From Solobacterium sp. (GTDB lineage Bacteria > Bacillota_I > Bacilli_A > Erysipelotrichales > Erysipelotrichaceae): a stretch of DNA of 54,180 bases. Each line of letters opens with the position of its first letter. Positions within the stretch are counted from its first letter, which is position 1. Shown here in pieces: positions 1-8,837 of this stretch. Under the pieces are notes generated by a model. The model was not told the origin of the DNA. It saw nothing but the letters and a program-made list of their open reading frames with translations, and did no database searches. The translations under genes and the position numbers were made by a program. The stretch is taken from contig JAFUGM010000009.1 in assembly GCA_017469355.1 (NCBI GenBank), positions 1-54,180 of the forward strand, read 5' to 3'.

Positions 1-79
1 AATGGGAATAATCGTATTCCTACCTGATCTGCAAATACTGTCCTAAGCTACGGCAAATAGTTTGACCACTGTAGTGGAA

Positions 80-1042
80 TCAGAAGCTGTGACAGGCAAA
101 TAATCTGATTTTACGACTGCAAATAATTCGCCGAACCACAATTATGGATGTGACAGGATCAGCGCCAGTATATGGCTTATAACGTTCGACGGAATAGACC
201 TTCGCATTCTGAATCAATATCAGGGTTGGACTATCTGTTTCTTGAAAGGAATCATAATCAAATTCTGTAACACTGTCTTTGAGCAGTTGATCCTCTTTAT
301 TGGTTCCTTCAAATAATGAAGTATGTTCTGAAAGGAATGACCATTGATCATCATTGAGACAATAGGATTGAACCCGCATACCTTCAAGGTAAGCGATCAT
401 CGAAGCGGCAGATTCCTGCTGAACTCCGTTTTGATAAACGACCGGATAGGACTTCTCTGTATCGTGATATTGGATCGTACGAATCAGAGTTCCATCGAAC
501 CTGTTGTTGTTAAATGTGCCTGTCATCGTGATTTCATGTCCATCACTTTGATAGATGAAGGTTCCCTTTCCCTGGGCAGGCCCTGCGGACAGTTCACCAT
601 CATAGCGTCCCTCAAGGGATTCTGAAGGAGTGTTAATGATGAATGATTCTGCCGAGACAACTCCTGGGCCTTGTGGGGCACCATTGATCCAGGTTCCCTG
701 AAACAAGAACCCATCTGATATGAATTCTCCTTCGCCAGAAGGAAACTGATCTGCGACCTCACCGGTATAAATACCGGAAATGGATTGATCGAAAAAGGAT
801 ATGGAATAGGGAACCTGTTCCACATTGCCGGAAAGGAATACTCCTTCCTCGAAGGTACCTTCGACCAGTTCATCGCCTTGCAGTATTGCGCTGCCTTCCC
901 CGTTTGGGAGTTTTTGTTTTACTTCGCCGGTATAAACAGAAGGCGTGGGATTGCCAAAAACAGTAATCTCAGTTTCCTGATCACTTACCGTACATCCTGC
1001 TAGAAGCAGGAATGAGAGAACTAGAAGAATTCGTTGTTTCAT
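80..1042 (-). CDS. MORN-repeat-like lipoprotein
   Basis: Secreted lipoprotein of 320 aa. The N-terminus is a lipoprotein signal with lipobox LLAGC (Cys at about residue 17). Three repeats of the form Y-[TD]-G-E-[VL] ... G-[EK]-G-x-[FI] follow at about residues 37-55, 91-108 and 148-166. This is the MORN-type beta-hairpin signature, known in membrane-associated and scaffold proteins. The last 20 or so residues are basic and hydrophobic and unlike the rest, so a late frameshift is possible. Divergent from the next gene with only 75 bp between the starts. Function unknown. Confidence 0.7.
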   Translation of the reverse strand: MKQRILLVLSFLLLAGCTVSDQETEITVFGNPTPSVYTGEVKQKLPNGEGSAILQGDELVEGTFEEGVFLSGNVEQVPYSISFFDQSISGIYTGEVADQFPSGEGEFISDGFLFQGTWINGAPQGPGVVSAESFIINTPSESLEGRYDGELSAGPAQGKGTFIYQSDGHEITMTGTFNNNRFDGTLIRTIQYHDTEKSYPVVYQNGVQQESAASMIAYLEGMRVQSYCLNDDQWSFLSEHTSLFEGTNKEDQLLKDSVTEFDYDSFQETDSPTLILIQNAKVYSVERYKPYTGADPVTSIIVVRRIICSRKIRLFACHSF

Positions 1043-1117
1043 GGGTACTATTCTAACTCAGGAAACAGGTTGTTTTCAGACTGTCTTTTCAGTGGGGAAT
1101 CGCTTACCATAAAGACT

Positions 1118-1993
1118 ATGAGACAGTTAATGAAATGCTTGACAGCAGTTTGTATGGGAATCGCAGTGATGTCTTTTCATCTGCGTACGGTAGAAGCGGA
1201 ACTGGTGGAAAAAGCCTGGGGGCAGGGCAGTTCCAATACATTTATTCTTGGATTGAATAATGCGGTTGGATCAGCGGTGAATATCTATACGCTGAAAGGA
1301 ACGGAATCCACGATTCTTCATCATACCGGTAACTACAACGGGGTCAATTATGACATGTTGGAAGTTGTGCCATCGGAAACTACATTTATCAAGGTAGACT
1401 ACATGGGTTACGCGGAGTGGCTCAATGATATCTATGACTGGGGACTGATCAGTGAGGGATATGTACGTGCCGGAGGAATCAATGCGAATTATTATTCCTG
1501 GATTACCAATCCTAACCATGGACAGCCTGTAGGTGGTGTGCGCATGGCAGGGAAGTGGACAGATTTTCGCGGAGAACCAAATCTTCCGGATTATGGCAGT
1601 GGGTATGTTACAGCATATTGGGATCGGACTGGCTTAATGCGCTTAGTGTACAGTGGGGAAAATGTCGTGGAAGGAACCACCGAATGGATTGGTGAAAAAG
1701 TAGAATCAGAATGTGCTGTTTCCGGCTCCTATACATATCTTGTGGATGGGGAGAGAAATGACCTTACCGATGGTTATGGATGGTATGAATATCATCATAA
1801 TGATTATGCGTTCTGTTGCCTGGCTCAAAAAGAAGATGGCACGTATTATCTGATCAGTTTCTGGAATGGAATGCGGGATGAAAATGTACAGGATTTCCTG
1901 TTGAGTCTTGGTGTGGCCAATGCGCTCCGTTTGGATGGCGGTACAAGTACATCCATGGTTTATGAAGACAGTGTAGTTAAAGAAGCAGAATAA
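1118..1993 (+). CDS. Phosphodiester glycosidase (NAGPA-domain) family protein, secreted
   Basis: About 291 aa from the ATG at 1118. An in-frame upstream start at 1034 would overlap the divergent gene and puts no signal peptide first. Residues 1-28 form a signal peptide. The C-terminal part has the hallmark of the NAGPA (DUF2233) family, an LDGG-[TS]-S-[TS]-[ST]-M-V segment near the end, which is part of the active-site region in bacterial members and in the human uncovering enzyme. Predicted to cleave GlcNAc- or similar phosphodiesters on exported polymers; the substrate cannot be read from sequence. The family call is firm, the role is inferred. Confidence 0.75.
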   Translation: MRQLMKCLTAVCMGIAVMSFHLRTVEAELVEKAWGQGSSNTFILGLNNAVGSAVNIYTLKGTESTILHHTGNYNGVNYDMLEVVPSETTFIKVDYMGYAEWLNDIYDWGLISEGYVRAGGINANYYSWITNPNHGQPVGGVRMAGKWTDFRGEPNLPDYGSGYVTAYWDRTGLMRLVYSGENVVEGTTEWIGEKVESECAVSGSYTYLVDGERNDLTDGYGWYEYHHNDYAFCCLAQKEDGTYYLISFWNGMRDENVQDFLLSLGVANALRLDGGTSTSMVYEDSVVKEAE

Positions 1994-2015
1994 GCACATC
2001 TGGTGATCATAAAAA

Positions 2016-2059
2016 GAAAAGCTCGCCTCTTACGGGAAACCCATGGGGACGAGTTTTTT
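2016..2059. terminator. Bidirectional terminator between convergent genes
   Basis: CTCG at 2022-2025 pairs with CGAG at 2050-2053, with weaker inner pairs. An A-run lies on the left and six T's on the right, so it can end both the NAGPA-family gene and the convergent racemase operon. Confidence 0.6.
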
Positions 2060-2064
2060 GAATG

Positions 2065-2844
2065 TTACAGTTCTACTTCTTTTTGATATACCAGAGAAAC
2101 CTTTCCACTCATGAGGATGGTTCCTTCTGGTGTTGCGGATACCTCGAGAATTCCACCCGGCTGTGTTAATGAAACAGACACGGGTTGACCAGTCTTTTTG
2201 GCAAGATAGGCACCGACGGCAGAACTTCCGCTCCCACAGGCATTTTCCCAACACATGGTATCTGCCTGCTTCACATAAACAAGGGGAGTCAGGGAGGAAT
2301 GCGTGTGGTCATAATACATAAGCCCAATCGCTTCCTGGTCTAACGCTTGACACCACTGCCGCGCGAGAACTTCCGCATTGGCTTTGGTGGAAGTGTCTTC
2401 CAGAATTACATGCGCAATTCCCTCAAAGAACACCACTGGATAAACAGCGGTTTCAGACAGTTGACGAAGCTCGATCGAAACTGGTTTCATCATCTTCAGA
2501 GTTCCCCGGGCGGAGTGCTTACACATAGAAGAAAGCGTGACGGTAACAGGTGCGTCACTGCCGGAGACTTCAACTGTGATACGGTCACTTTCTCTGGGTG
2601 AACCAAGCGCATGAATTAAGGCTGCACTCATTGCCGCATTCCCACAGAATTCACCACCTGCCATACGCAGCGCAATATCACAATGATCAGAAGTACTCAG
2701 GAACCCGACCTGTTCCGCTTCTGGCTCCAGTGCCATCAGCTTTCGGGCTGTTTCAGGCTGTGATTCTATCGGAACTGGTGTTTCCACAAGAATAGTCATA
2801 TTCCGTGTTGGATCCATGAGGAAGTAAGAGAGCTTCTGACTCAT
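2065..2844 (-). CDS. DapF-fold amino acid racemase/epimerase (histidine-racemase/CntK-like)
   Basis: Protein of 259 aa with the two-cysteine, PLP-independent racemase plan of the diaminopimelate epimerase superfamily. The first catalytic Cys is C67 in GGEFCGNA and the second is C203 in ENACGSGSS. The first motif differs from the MCGNGxR motif of true DapF and is closer to the histidine racemase/CntK branch (family knowledge from memory). The start ATG overlaps the stop of the upstream ABC ATPase by 4 bp, so it is translationally coupled and is the last gene of an amino-acid transporter operon. It is therefore likely to act on the imported amino acid, or on a related precursor, rather than in cell-wall lysine synthesis. 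Substrate not known. Confidence 0.75.
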   Translation of the reverse strand: MSQKLSYFLMDPTRNMTILVETPVPIESQPETARKLMALEPEAEQVGFLSTSDHCDIALRMAGGEFCGNAAMSAALIHALGSPRESDRITVEVSGSDAPVTVTLSSMCKHSARGTLKMMKPVSIELRQLSETAVYPVVFFEGIAHVILEDTSTKANAEVLARQWCQALDQEAIGLMYYDHTHSSLTPLVYVKQADTMCWENACGSGSSAVGAYLAKKTGQPVSVSLTQPGGILEVSATPEGTILMSGKVSLVYQKEVEL

Positions 2845-3623
2845 TGCTGGTAATTCCTCAGGAATTGTTTTGTGCGTTCCTGCTGGGGATTGCCGAAGAC
2901 ATCTTCCGGATCTCCCTCTTCGACAATAACGCCGCCGTCCATGAATACAACACGGTTACTTACCATGCGGGCAAATGGCATCTCATGGGTGACAATAACC
3001 ATGGTCATTTTCTCTTCCGCAAGCAGACGAATGACCTTCAATACTTCTCCCGTCAGCTCTGGATCCAGGGCGCTGGTCGGTTCGTCAAAGAAGAGAATTT
3101 CCGGTTCCATTGCCAGAGCACGCGCAATCGCAACACGCTGCTGCTGGCCACCGGATAACTGACCCGGATAAGCATCTGCCTTATCTTCCAGTCCCATTTT
3201 CCTTAACAGCTCCATGGCTTTTGCCTGAGCGGCTTCCTTGGATTGTTTCTTAACCGATACCGGAGCGTCCATGACGTTCTTCAATACGGAAAAGTGAGGA
3301 AAGAGATTAAACTGCTGGAATACCAGGCCAAATCGCCGTTGCGCTTTCTGCAGGTCTGCAGAAGAACGGTAGACTGCTTTTCCATCAGTGGTTGTGACGG
3401 CGGTGATATCACGATAACGGATTTCACCAGCGTCAATGGTTTCAAGAAAGGTGGCACACCGCAACAGTGTACTCTTACCGGACCCGGAGGGACCGATAAT
3501 ACTGACCACTTCACCTTTATTGACGGAAACACTGATATCTTTTAATACATTGTTTTCCCCGAAACTCTTCCGGATGTTATCCATCTGGAATACAGTTTCA
3601 CTCAGATTACTTTCCTTACCCAT
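2841..3623 (-). CDS. Amino acid ABC transporter ATP-binding protein (GlnQ-like)
   Basis: Cytoplasmic ATPase of a polar amino acid importer, 260 aa. Walker A is GPSGSGKST (about residues 42-50), the signature is LSGGQQQR, and Walker B is ILFFDEP followed by the H-loop THEM. The start at 3623 is preceded by AGGAGG with about 6 bp spacing. Second of three transporter genes read leftwards; it overlaps the racemase start by 4 bp. Confidence 0.93.
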   Translation of the reverse strand: MGKESNLSETVFQMDNIRKSFGENNVLKDISVSVNKGEVVSIIGPSGSGKSTLLRCATFLETIDAGEIRYRDITAVTTTDGKAVYRSSADLQKAQRRFGLVFQQFNLFPHFSVLKNVMDAPVSVKKQSKEAAQAKAMELLRKMGLEDKADAYPGQLSGGQQQRVAIARALAMEPEILFFDEPTSALDPELTGEVLKVIRLLAEEKMTMVIVTHEMPFARMVSNRVVFMDGGVIVEEGDPEDVFGNPQQERTKQFLRNYQQ

Positions 3624-3634
3624 ATCGCACCTCC

Positions 3635-4282
3635 TCAGTCATAGTATTTGAATGCCTGTTCCAGGCGTTCCATCGCATACGCGACGAGGTAATTCGCCAC
3701 AAAGTAGAAGACACCCGCAATCAGGAAGGGTGTAAAGCTTGTCTGAGAGGAGGAGATCTGCTTAGCGATGGAGAAGACTTCACTGTAGGCAAGAGAGAAC
3801 GCAAGTGATGTGTCCTTGACCAGTGTGATGACTTCATTAGTGATCGCTGGAAGAATGGTCTTAATCACCTGAGGAAGAATGATCTTGAAGAAGGTCTGAA
3901 ACTTACTGTAGCCAAGTACCTGCGCAGCTTCATACTGTCCCACAGGAATCGCTTCGATACCAGCCCGATAGATTTCCGCAAAGTACGCCGCGTAATTCAA
4001 AGAGAACCCAAGCAGAATTGCGGTAAACCGATATCCACTGATAGACAGACGGAACAGATAATACGGAGAAAAATACCACACCAGCAGCTGTAGCATCAGC
4101 GGGGTTCCCCGCATAATGGCGATAAACACTTTGGTGATACCGCTGATGACTGGGAATCTGCTTTTCCGCAACAACATCACCACAAGTCCTAATGGCAATG
4201 CGAACAGCAGGGTGAGAAAGAAGATCGCGCATGTTCGAAACATGCCCGGTATCATTGTCGATAACATGGTAGAAAAGCTCAT
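3635..4282 (-). CDS. Amino acid ABC transporter permease
   Basis: Inner-membrane subunit of the HisM/GlnP type, 215 aa, with about five hydrophobic segments. It has the cytoplasmic EAA loop ([21 protein letters not shown]) that docks to the ATPase. An AAGGAGT site lies 7 bp before the ATG. It follows the binding-protein gene after a short gap with a stem-loop and precedes the ATPase by 11 bp. Confidence 0.92.
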   Translation of the reverse strand: MSFSTMLSTMIPGMFRTCAIFFLTLLFALPLGLVVMLLRKSRFPVISGITKVFIAIMRGTPLMLQLLVWYFSPYYLFRLSISGYRFTAILLGFSLNYAAYFAEIYRAGIEAIPVGQYEAAQVLGYSKFQTFFKIILPQVIKTILPAITNEVITLVKDTSLAFSLAYSEVFSIAKQISSSQTSFTPFLIAGVFYFVANYLVAYAMERLEQAFKYYD

Positions 4283-4302
4283 AACAGGTACTCCTTATGG
4301 AA

Positions 4303-4323
4303 ATCCCGCCGTAAGGGCGGGAT
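4303..4323 (-). terminator. Intercistronic stem-loop after the binding-protein gene
   Basis: ATCCCGCC and GGCGGGAT form an 8-bp perfect stem with a 5-nt loop, and no T-run follows. Position between the binding protein and the permease suggests mRNA stabilisation or partial termination, giving an excess of binding protein. Confidence 0.6.
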
Positions 4324-4330
4324 CAAGTGA

Positions 4331-5173
4331 TTACTGATCGTTGGCGATTAAGTAGGAACCGGCGGTAACGTCGATCGCTACAGCGTCGATCGCGCCTGCC
4401 TTCAGATCGTTGTACGCAACGGTGTAGGTCTCATAGATCTTAAGATCACCAAACGTCGCCGCAAGGTCTGCCCGATCTCCTTCCAGCATTTCTGCCGCAG
4501 AGGTGGAGATCTGTACTCCTACGGTCTTTCCCGCAAGGTCATCCAGTGTTTTGATTCCGGAGTTGCTGGAAACCATGATCATCTGCGTATTGCTGGAATA
4601 AGTGATACCCCAGGTATACATATCTTCCCGGCCTTCTTTGGTGAAACCGGACCAGATGCAGTCACAGGAACCAGCATTCAGCTCCGCATCCTTGAAATCC
4701 CAGTTAAACGGTACTGCTTCATATCCCCATCCGAGGTATTCACATACTGCCTGTGCCAATTCGACATCGAATCCTCCGACCGAGCCATCATCCTGAAGGT
4801 AGGAGTAAGGCGGATAGTCGAGATCAAAGCCGTGCTTGAAGGTGAAGTTGGGATCGCCAGAACCCTGTTCTGCGATTTCATCATCACTGATATCCTCTGC
4901 CTTGAGACTCAGATAATCCTTGATATCAGGATACTTCTCTGCGATTTCCTGATAGGTGCCATTTTTCACGAGTGCTTTCACTGCTGCGGTAACGGTTTCT
5001 GCCAGTTCATCATCCCCGATACGGAAGCCGATCGCATAGCTTTCGGTGCCAAGTGTTTCATCGAGGAATCCATACGTTACCGCATCGGAACTGCCGGAGG
5101 AACTTCCGGATCCACACGCGGCAAGTGTCACTGCGCAGGCAAGTGAAACAAGTGTGCTGAGTAATTTCTTCAT
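4331..5173 (-). CDS. Amino acid ABC transporter binding lipoprotein with circularly permuted SBP_bac_3 domain
   Basis: Lipoprotein of 280 aa from the ATG at 5173, which has an AAGGGGG site; a longer frame to 5224 has none. Lipobox LAAC at residue 20. Residues 32-86 (FLDETLGTESYAIGF...EIAEKYPDI) are the segment that normally closes a family-3 binding protein. A linker at about 87-108 follows. From residue 110 comes the usual N-terminal start (FKHGFDLDYPPYSYL, then GGFDVELAQAV), the hinge and ligand residues, and the chain ends at DAVAIDVTAGSYLIANDQ, exactly where the missing segment would begin. All parts are present once, so this reads as a circular permutation rather than a truncation. It should deliver an amino acid to the permease and ATPase genes that follow. 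Confidence 0.88.
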   Translation of the reverse strand: MKKLLSTLVSLACAVTLAACGSGSSSGSSDAVTYGFLDETLGTESYAIGFRIGDDELAETVTAAVKALVKNGTYQEIAEKYPDIKDYLSLKAEDISDDEIAEQGSGDPNFTFKHGFDLDYPPYSYLQDDGSVGGFDVELAQAVCEYLGWGYEAVPFNWDFKDAELNAGSCDCIWSGFTKEGREDMYTWGITYSSNTQMIMVSSNSGIKTLDDLAGKTVGVQISTSAAEMLEGDRADLAATFGDLKIYETYTVAYNDLKAGAIDAVAIDVTAGSYLIANDQ

Positions 5174-5242
5174 ATAACCCCCTTGGTACAGAATTTCTTT
5201 GAAACTTCTGTACACGAGATTCATTTTAACTTACATTTATAC

Positions 5243-5266
5243 GAAACTGAAAGCCCTTAGTTTCAG
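5243..5266. promoter_or_regulatory. Inverted repeats in the divergent promoter region
   Basis: Two overlapping inverted repeats lie between the binding protein and the methyltransferase: CTGAAA 5247-5252 with TTTCAG 5261-5266, and GAAACT 5243-5248 with AGTTTC 5259-5264. Possible operator for the amino acid transporter operon; no regulator gene is adjacent. Confidence 0.35.
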
Positions 5267-5335
5267 AAAATTCTTTCATTTTCAGGGAGAAGAGTGTTTT
5301 CTGTTATGATGGCGTACAACAGAAAGGCATTATAT

Positions 5336-6112
5336 ATGGGAAATCAGATTGACCATGGAAGAGACTATGACTGGGGTAAAGTATCCCGGGAATATGCCCG
5401 TTATCGGGATATCTATCCGACAGAGTTTTATGCACGGATTTTAAATAAAGGGCTCTGCCTCAGAGGACAGAAGGCACTCGATGTCGGTACTGGTACAGGG
5501 GTACTTCCAAGAAATCTTTATGAATATGGGGCAGAATGGACGGGAATTGATCCTTCTGAACCCCAGATCCAGCAGGCGATCCGACTTTCTGAAGGAAAGA
5601 AGATCCGTTATGAGGTAATGTCGGCGGAAGATATGTCATTTGCGGACCACAGCTTTGATGTGATCACGGCGTGCCAGTGTTACTGGTACTTTGACCATGA
5701 GAAAACTTCTCGTACGTTCTATCGCGTTCTGAAACCGGGAGGGCACCTTGTACTATTGGTCATGTCCTGGCTTTCCTATGAAGATCCGATTGCGGCGGAG
5801 AGTGAACGTATCGTTCAGCGCTATAATCCAGAATGGACTGGCGGAGGGGAGAGAGAACATCCGATTCAACTTCCATCCTGCTATGAAGATCAGTTTGAAG
5901 TTTCTGGCAGTGAGACCTTTCGATTAATGGTTCCTTTTACAAGAGATACCTGGAATGGCCGTATGAAAGCTTGCCGGGGTGTTGGGGCCAGCCTGTCAGA
6001 ACCGTTATTAAAGGAATGGGAAGCAGAACATATGAATTTCCTGAAGGAATCCGCTCCTGAGTCCTTTGACGTATTGCACTATGGTGCCATACTTGATCTG
6101 AAACGGAAATGA
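5336..6112 (+). CDS. Class I SAM-dependent methyltransferase
   Basis: 258 aa from the ATG at 5336, chosen because AGAAAGG lies about 8 bp upstream; an upstream ATG at 5294 lacks a site. The Rossmann-fold motif I is ALDVGTGTGVLP (about residues 44-55), the acidic residue at the end of strand 2 is in GIDPSE, and motif II/III is FDVITACQCYWYF followed by LKPGG. This is the Methyltransf_11/25 type of small-molecule or lipid methyltransferase. The acceptor substrate cannot be told. Its stop overlaps a minor upstream start of the next gene. Confidence 0.85.
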   Translation: MGNQIDHGRDYDWGKVSREYARYRDIYPTEFYARILNKGLCLRGQKALDVGTGTGVLPRNLYEYGAEWTGIDPSEPQIQQAIRLSEGKKIRYEVMSAEDMSFADHSFDVITACQCYWYFDHEKTSRTFYRVLKPGGHLVLLVMSWLSYEDPIAAESERIVQRYNPEWTGGGEREHPIQLPSCYEDQFEVSGSETFRLMVPFTRDTWNGRMKACRGVGASLSEPLLKEWEAEHMNFLKESAPESFDVLHYGAILDLKRK

Positions 6113-6132
6113 ATATAAACGGAGTAACAGCG

Positions 6133-6732
6133 ATGAGTGAGAACAGTGGAATTGACCGGGAGTTTGATGATGCATTTCTGAAACGCATCACAGAAGAAGC
6201 TGCTTTGATTACAGAAGAAATTATCTCTATGGCATCCTTAACCGAAGGGGATCTCTTTGTGGTGGGATGTTCAAGCAGTGAGATTGCCGGAGAACGGATT
6301 GGTACCTGTTCCAGTCTTGCGACCGCAAACGCCGCCTGGGCGGGAATCCACCCGATACTTCAGGCGAACGGTATCTTCTTAGCGGCACAATGCTGCGAAC
6401 ACCTGAACCGTGCACTGATTGTGGAACGGGAAGTGATGAAGCAGTATGGATTGGAAGAGGTGAATGTCATCCCACAGCCAAAAGCAGGCGGTTCCTTTGC
6501 GGTACAGGCGTGGGAGAATATGCGTTCGCCAGTGGCAGTTGAACATCTGAATGCCCATGCAAAGGCGGGACTTGATATTGGAGGAGTTCTGATTGGAATG
6601 CATATACATCCGGTTGTGGTTCCCTTAAAACTGCATACAACGATGATCGGTAATGCGCGGGTGATTGCGGCGAGAAGTCGTCCGAAGTTTGTCGGAGGAA
6701 GCCGGGCAGTCTATAACAACGATCTTTTATAG
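6133..6732 (+). CDS. UPF0340/TIGR01440 family protein (YwlG-like)
   Basis: 199 aa from the ATG at 6133, with GGAG 8 bp upstream. Family markers seen are VVGCSSSEIAGERIG, AAQCCEHLNRALIVE, a GG-rich middle and a GMHIHPVVVPL segment. This small cytoplasmic family is conserved in Bacillota and has no established function. The paired Cys and His residues suggest metal or thiol chemistry, which is inference only. Tightly downstream of the methyltransferase. Confidence 0.85.
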   Translation: MSENSGIDREFDDAFLKRITEEAALITEEIISMASLTEGDLFVVGCSSSEIAGERIGTCSSLATANAAWAGIHPILQANGIFLAAQCCEHLNRALIVEREVMKQYGLEEVNVIPQPKAGGSFAVQAWENMRSPVAVEHLNAHAKAGLDIGGVLIGMHIHPVVVPLKLHTTMIGNARVIAARSRPKFVGGSRAVYNNDLL

Positions 6733-6788
6733 GAATGAGTCGTAATGCATTTGTATTGAACCAACTGCGTTCTGGAGGGATATCGCCA

Positions 6789-7694
6789 ATGATATATACA
6801 GTGACATTGAATCCATCGTTGGATTATGTGATTGAAGTAGACCGGTTTCAAACAGGTCAGATTAATCGTGCCAGCCGTGAACATCTTTATTATGGCGGGA
6901 AGGGAATTAATGTTTCCTGTATTCTTCATGAACTGGGTGAAGAAAGCACCGCACTTGGCTTTATCGCCGGCTATTCTGGACGGATGATACAGGATGGGCT
7001 GCGTGAGAATGGAATATGTACGGACTTTGTGGAAGTGAAGCAGGGGTTTACCCGAATCAATGTCAAATTGAACTCGGAAGAAGAAACAGAGATTAACGGT
7101 GTCGGGCCATTGATCAAAGAGGCAGAATTCGAGGAATTGAAACGGAAATTGGAACGCCTGAAACAAGGGGATACCCTGATTCTTTCCGGAAGTGTTCCTT
7201 CCTGTCTGCGGGTGGATGCGTATGAAGAATTGATTTCCTCTTTGAAAGAGGAAGTGACACTTGTGATAGATATCCAGAAGAATCTGTTTCAATTGTTAAA
7301 ATACCGTCCGTTTTTGATTAAACCAAACCATCATGAACTGGCAGAACTGTTTCATACAGAACTCAGCAGTGAAGAAAAAATCATTCAAAACGCCAAGCGG
7401 CTTCAGGATATGGGTGCACGTAATGTATTGGTATCTTTAGCAGAGCAGGGTGCTATCCTGCTTGATGAAACAGGGACGATTCACCATGCTCCAGCTGCTT
7501 CTGGAACGGTTGTCAATTCCGTAGGTGCCGGCGACTCCATGGTCGCAGGGTTTCTTGCGGGGTATCGAAAGACAAATGATTACGCGTATGCATTAACACT
7601 TGGGACCGCATGCGGCGGCGCTACGGTATTTCAATCGGGTCTAGCGTCAAACGTGGATATTGAAACTGTGCTTGCGCAGCTCCACTGGCAATGA
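6789..7694 (+). CDS. pfkB: PfkB-family sugar kinase, 1-phosphofructokinase type
   Basis: 301 aa from the ATG at 6789, preceded by GGAGGG; the frame upstream is untranslated leader. N-terminal MIYTVTLNPSLDY and GGKGINVS (about residues 36-43) are typical of 1-phosphofructokinase, LacC and FruK. The C-terminal GAGDSMVAGF holds the catalytic Asp. Predicted to phosphorylate fructose-1-P or tagatose-6-P in the cytoplasm. There is no fructose PTS gene next to it, so the exact substrate is open. Confidence 0.85.
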   Translation: MIYTVTLNPSLDYVIEVDRFQTGQINRASREHLYYGGKGINVSCILHELGEESTALGFIAGYSGRMIQDGLRENGICTDFVEVKQGFTRINVKLNSEEETEINGVGPLIKEAEFEELKRKLERLKQGDTLILSGSVPSCLRVDAYEELISSLKEEVTLVIDIQKNLFQLLKYRPFLIKPNHHELAELFHTELSSEEKIIQNAKRLQDMGARNVLVSLAEQGAILLDETGTIHHAPAASGTVVNSVGAGDSMVAGFLAGYRKTNDYAYALTLGTACGGATVFQSGLASNVDIETVLAQLHWQ

Positions 7695-7720
7695 ATTGAT
7701 CGATTTAACGCAATTCCATA

Positions 7721-7768
7721 GAAGCCCCCACCTCTTAGCGTAAGCGAAGGTGGTGGGAGTATGTCACC
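7721..7768 (+). terminator. Hairpin after the kinase gene, resembling an IS200/IS605 right end
   Basis: The segment pairs CCCCACC around 7726 with GGTGGTGGG at 7749-7757 around a short inner stem, ending near GTCAC. It may serve as a terminator between convergent genes although it has no T-run. Its order of elements (GAAGCCC, hairpin, GGTGGG, GTxxGTCAC) resembles the conserved right end of IS605-type elements and of TnpB guide RNAs; no transposase gene is attached. Confidence 0.45.
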
Positions 7769-8837
7769 GTGTCATGACAGACTGCTCGTCCCGCTTCTGA
7801 CGGCGGTAAGACGCAGGGCTGGAACCGATATGTTCTTCGAATTTTCGATAGAAGAATCCTTTATTACTGTAACCAATCAGATACATGATCTCCTCTACAG
7901 AAAGAGAAGTTGTCTCCAATAACAGCCTTGCACGCTCCATGCGCAGATAGATCAGATAAGCGGAGTAGGTAAGACCAGAGAATTCTTTGATCAGCAGATT
8001 GATGTAATTCATATGGTAGTGAAACTCCATGGAAAGGTCTTCCATGGATACAGAATTAATATGTTCACTGATATATACCGAAATAGATTGAAAGAGTTTC
8101 TGCCGATAGGTTTTCATATCATGGGTAATCATGGAAGAGCGGTATCCGGAGGCGAGTTCATCCATGAGCCGTACCAGATACCCTTTTGCGATTTCCAGAT
8201 ATCCGGGCCGCTCATCCTTGGCTTCCCGGAAGATGTTCCGCAGGTAATGATTGATATCTTCATCCGCGATGCGTGTTTCGGGAACGAAGCGAAGACAGGC
8301 ACGTTCCTGTTGGCGATTCATTAACTCAGATCGAAGAAAACTCTGCAAGGGATTCAAGGAAATTTCAGAAAGAAGGGATTCGTTAAAGAACATCGGATCG
8401 ATACTGATATTCATAAACAGACAGTCACTGTTCAACGATTCCTGACGCTGATGACCTGAACTGAACACGCAGATATCATTTTCCTTTAATACCAGGGGTT
8501 CCTGTTCCAGCAGGATAGATTGTTCTCCGGAAAAGATATAGCGGATTTCCACATAATCCGTAATAAACGGGTGAAATGTTGGATCACTCAATTCCAGACG
8601 AATGGGTTCTCCATTTGAAAACAACAGATTGGTATAATGCCCGTTATCGACTTTTTGAACCGATATGGTAATGGTGCGTGTTACCTGGTGGATTTCCTTC
8701 CCATCACGGCGGTCTACGCGGTATCCAAGATCAAAGCTCCCTTGAGATAATTGGGAAAAACTGGAACGAAGGGTTAAGGACGGCTCTTTGTAATAGGTGG
8801 AAATCTGTTCGTATAACCTGGATGATTTAGTTGCCAT
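7764..8837 (-). CDS. AraC-family transcriptional regulator
   Basis: 357 aa. The N-terminal 200 residues form a sensing domain with cupin-like beta segments. The C-terminal ~100 residues are the AraC double helix-turn-helix (SMEDLSMEFHYHMNYINLLIKEFSG, then SVEEIMYLIGYSNKGFFYRKFEEHIGSSPASYRR). Divergent from the PTS and 6-phospho-beta-glucosidase genes, so it probably activates them in response to the sugar or its phosphate. The ribosome site is weak. Confidence 0.88.
   Translation of the reverse strand: MATKSSRLYEQISTYYKEPSLTLRSSFSQLSQGSFDLGYRVDRRDGKEIHQVTRTITISVQKVDNGHYTNLLFSNGEPIRLELSDPTFHPFITDYVEIRYIFSGEQSILLEQEPLVLKENDICVFSSGHQRQESLNSDCLFMNISIDPMFFNESLLSEISLNPLQSFLRSELMNRQQERACLRFVPETRIADEDINHYLRNIFREAKDERPGYLEIAKGYLVRLMDELASGYRSSMITHDMKTYRQKLFQSISVYISEHINSVSMEDLSMEFHYHMNYINLLIKEFSGLTYSAYLIYLRMERARLLLETTSLSVEEIMYLIGYSNKGFFYRKFEEHIGSSPASYRRQKRDEQSVMTR

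Noticed and set aside
4331-5173. Explaining the binding-protein oddity as a truncated gene or a tandem duplication
   Set aside because: Each segment occurs exactly once, the frame is open throughout, and the signal peptide is correctly placed.
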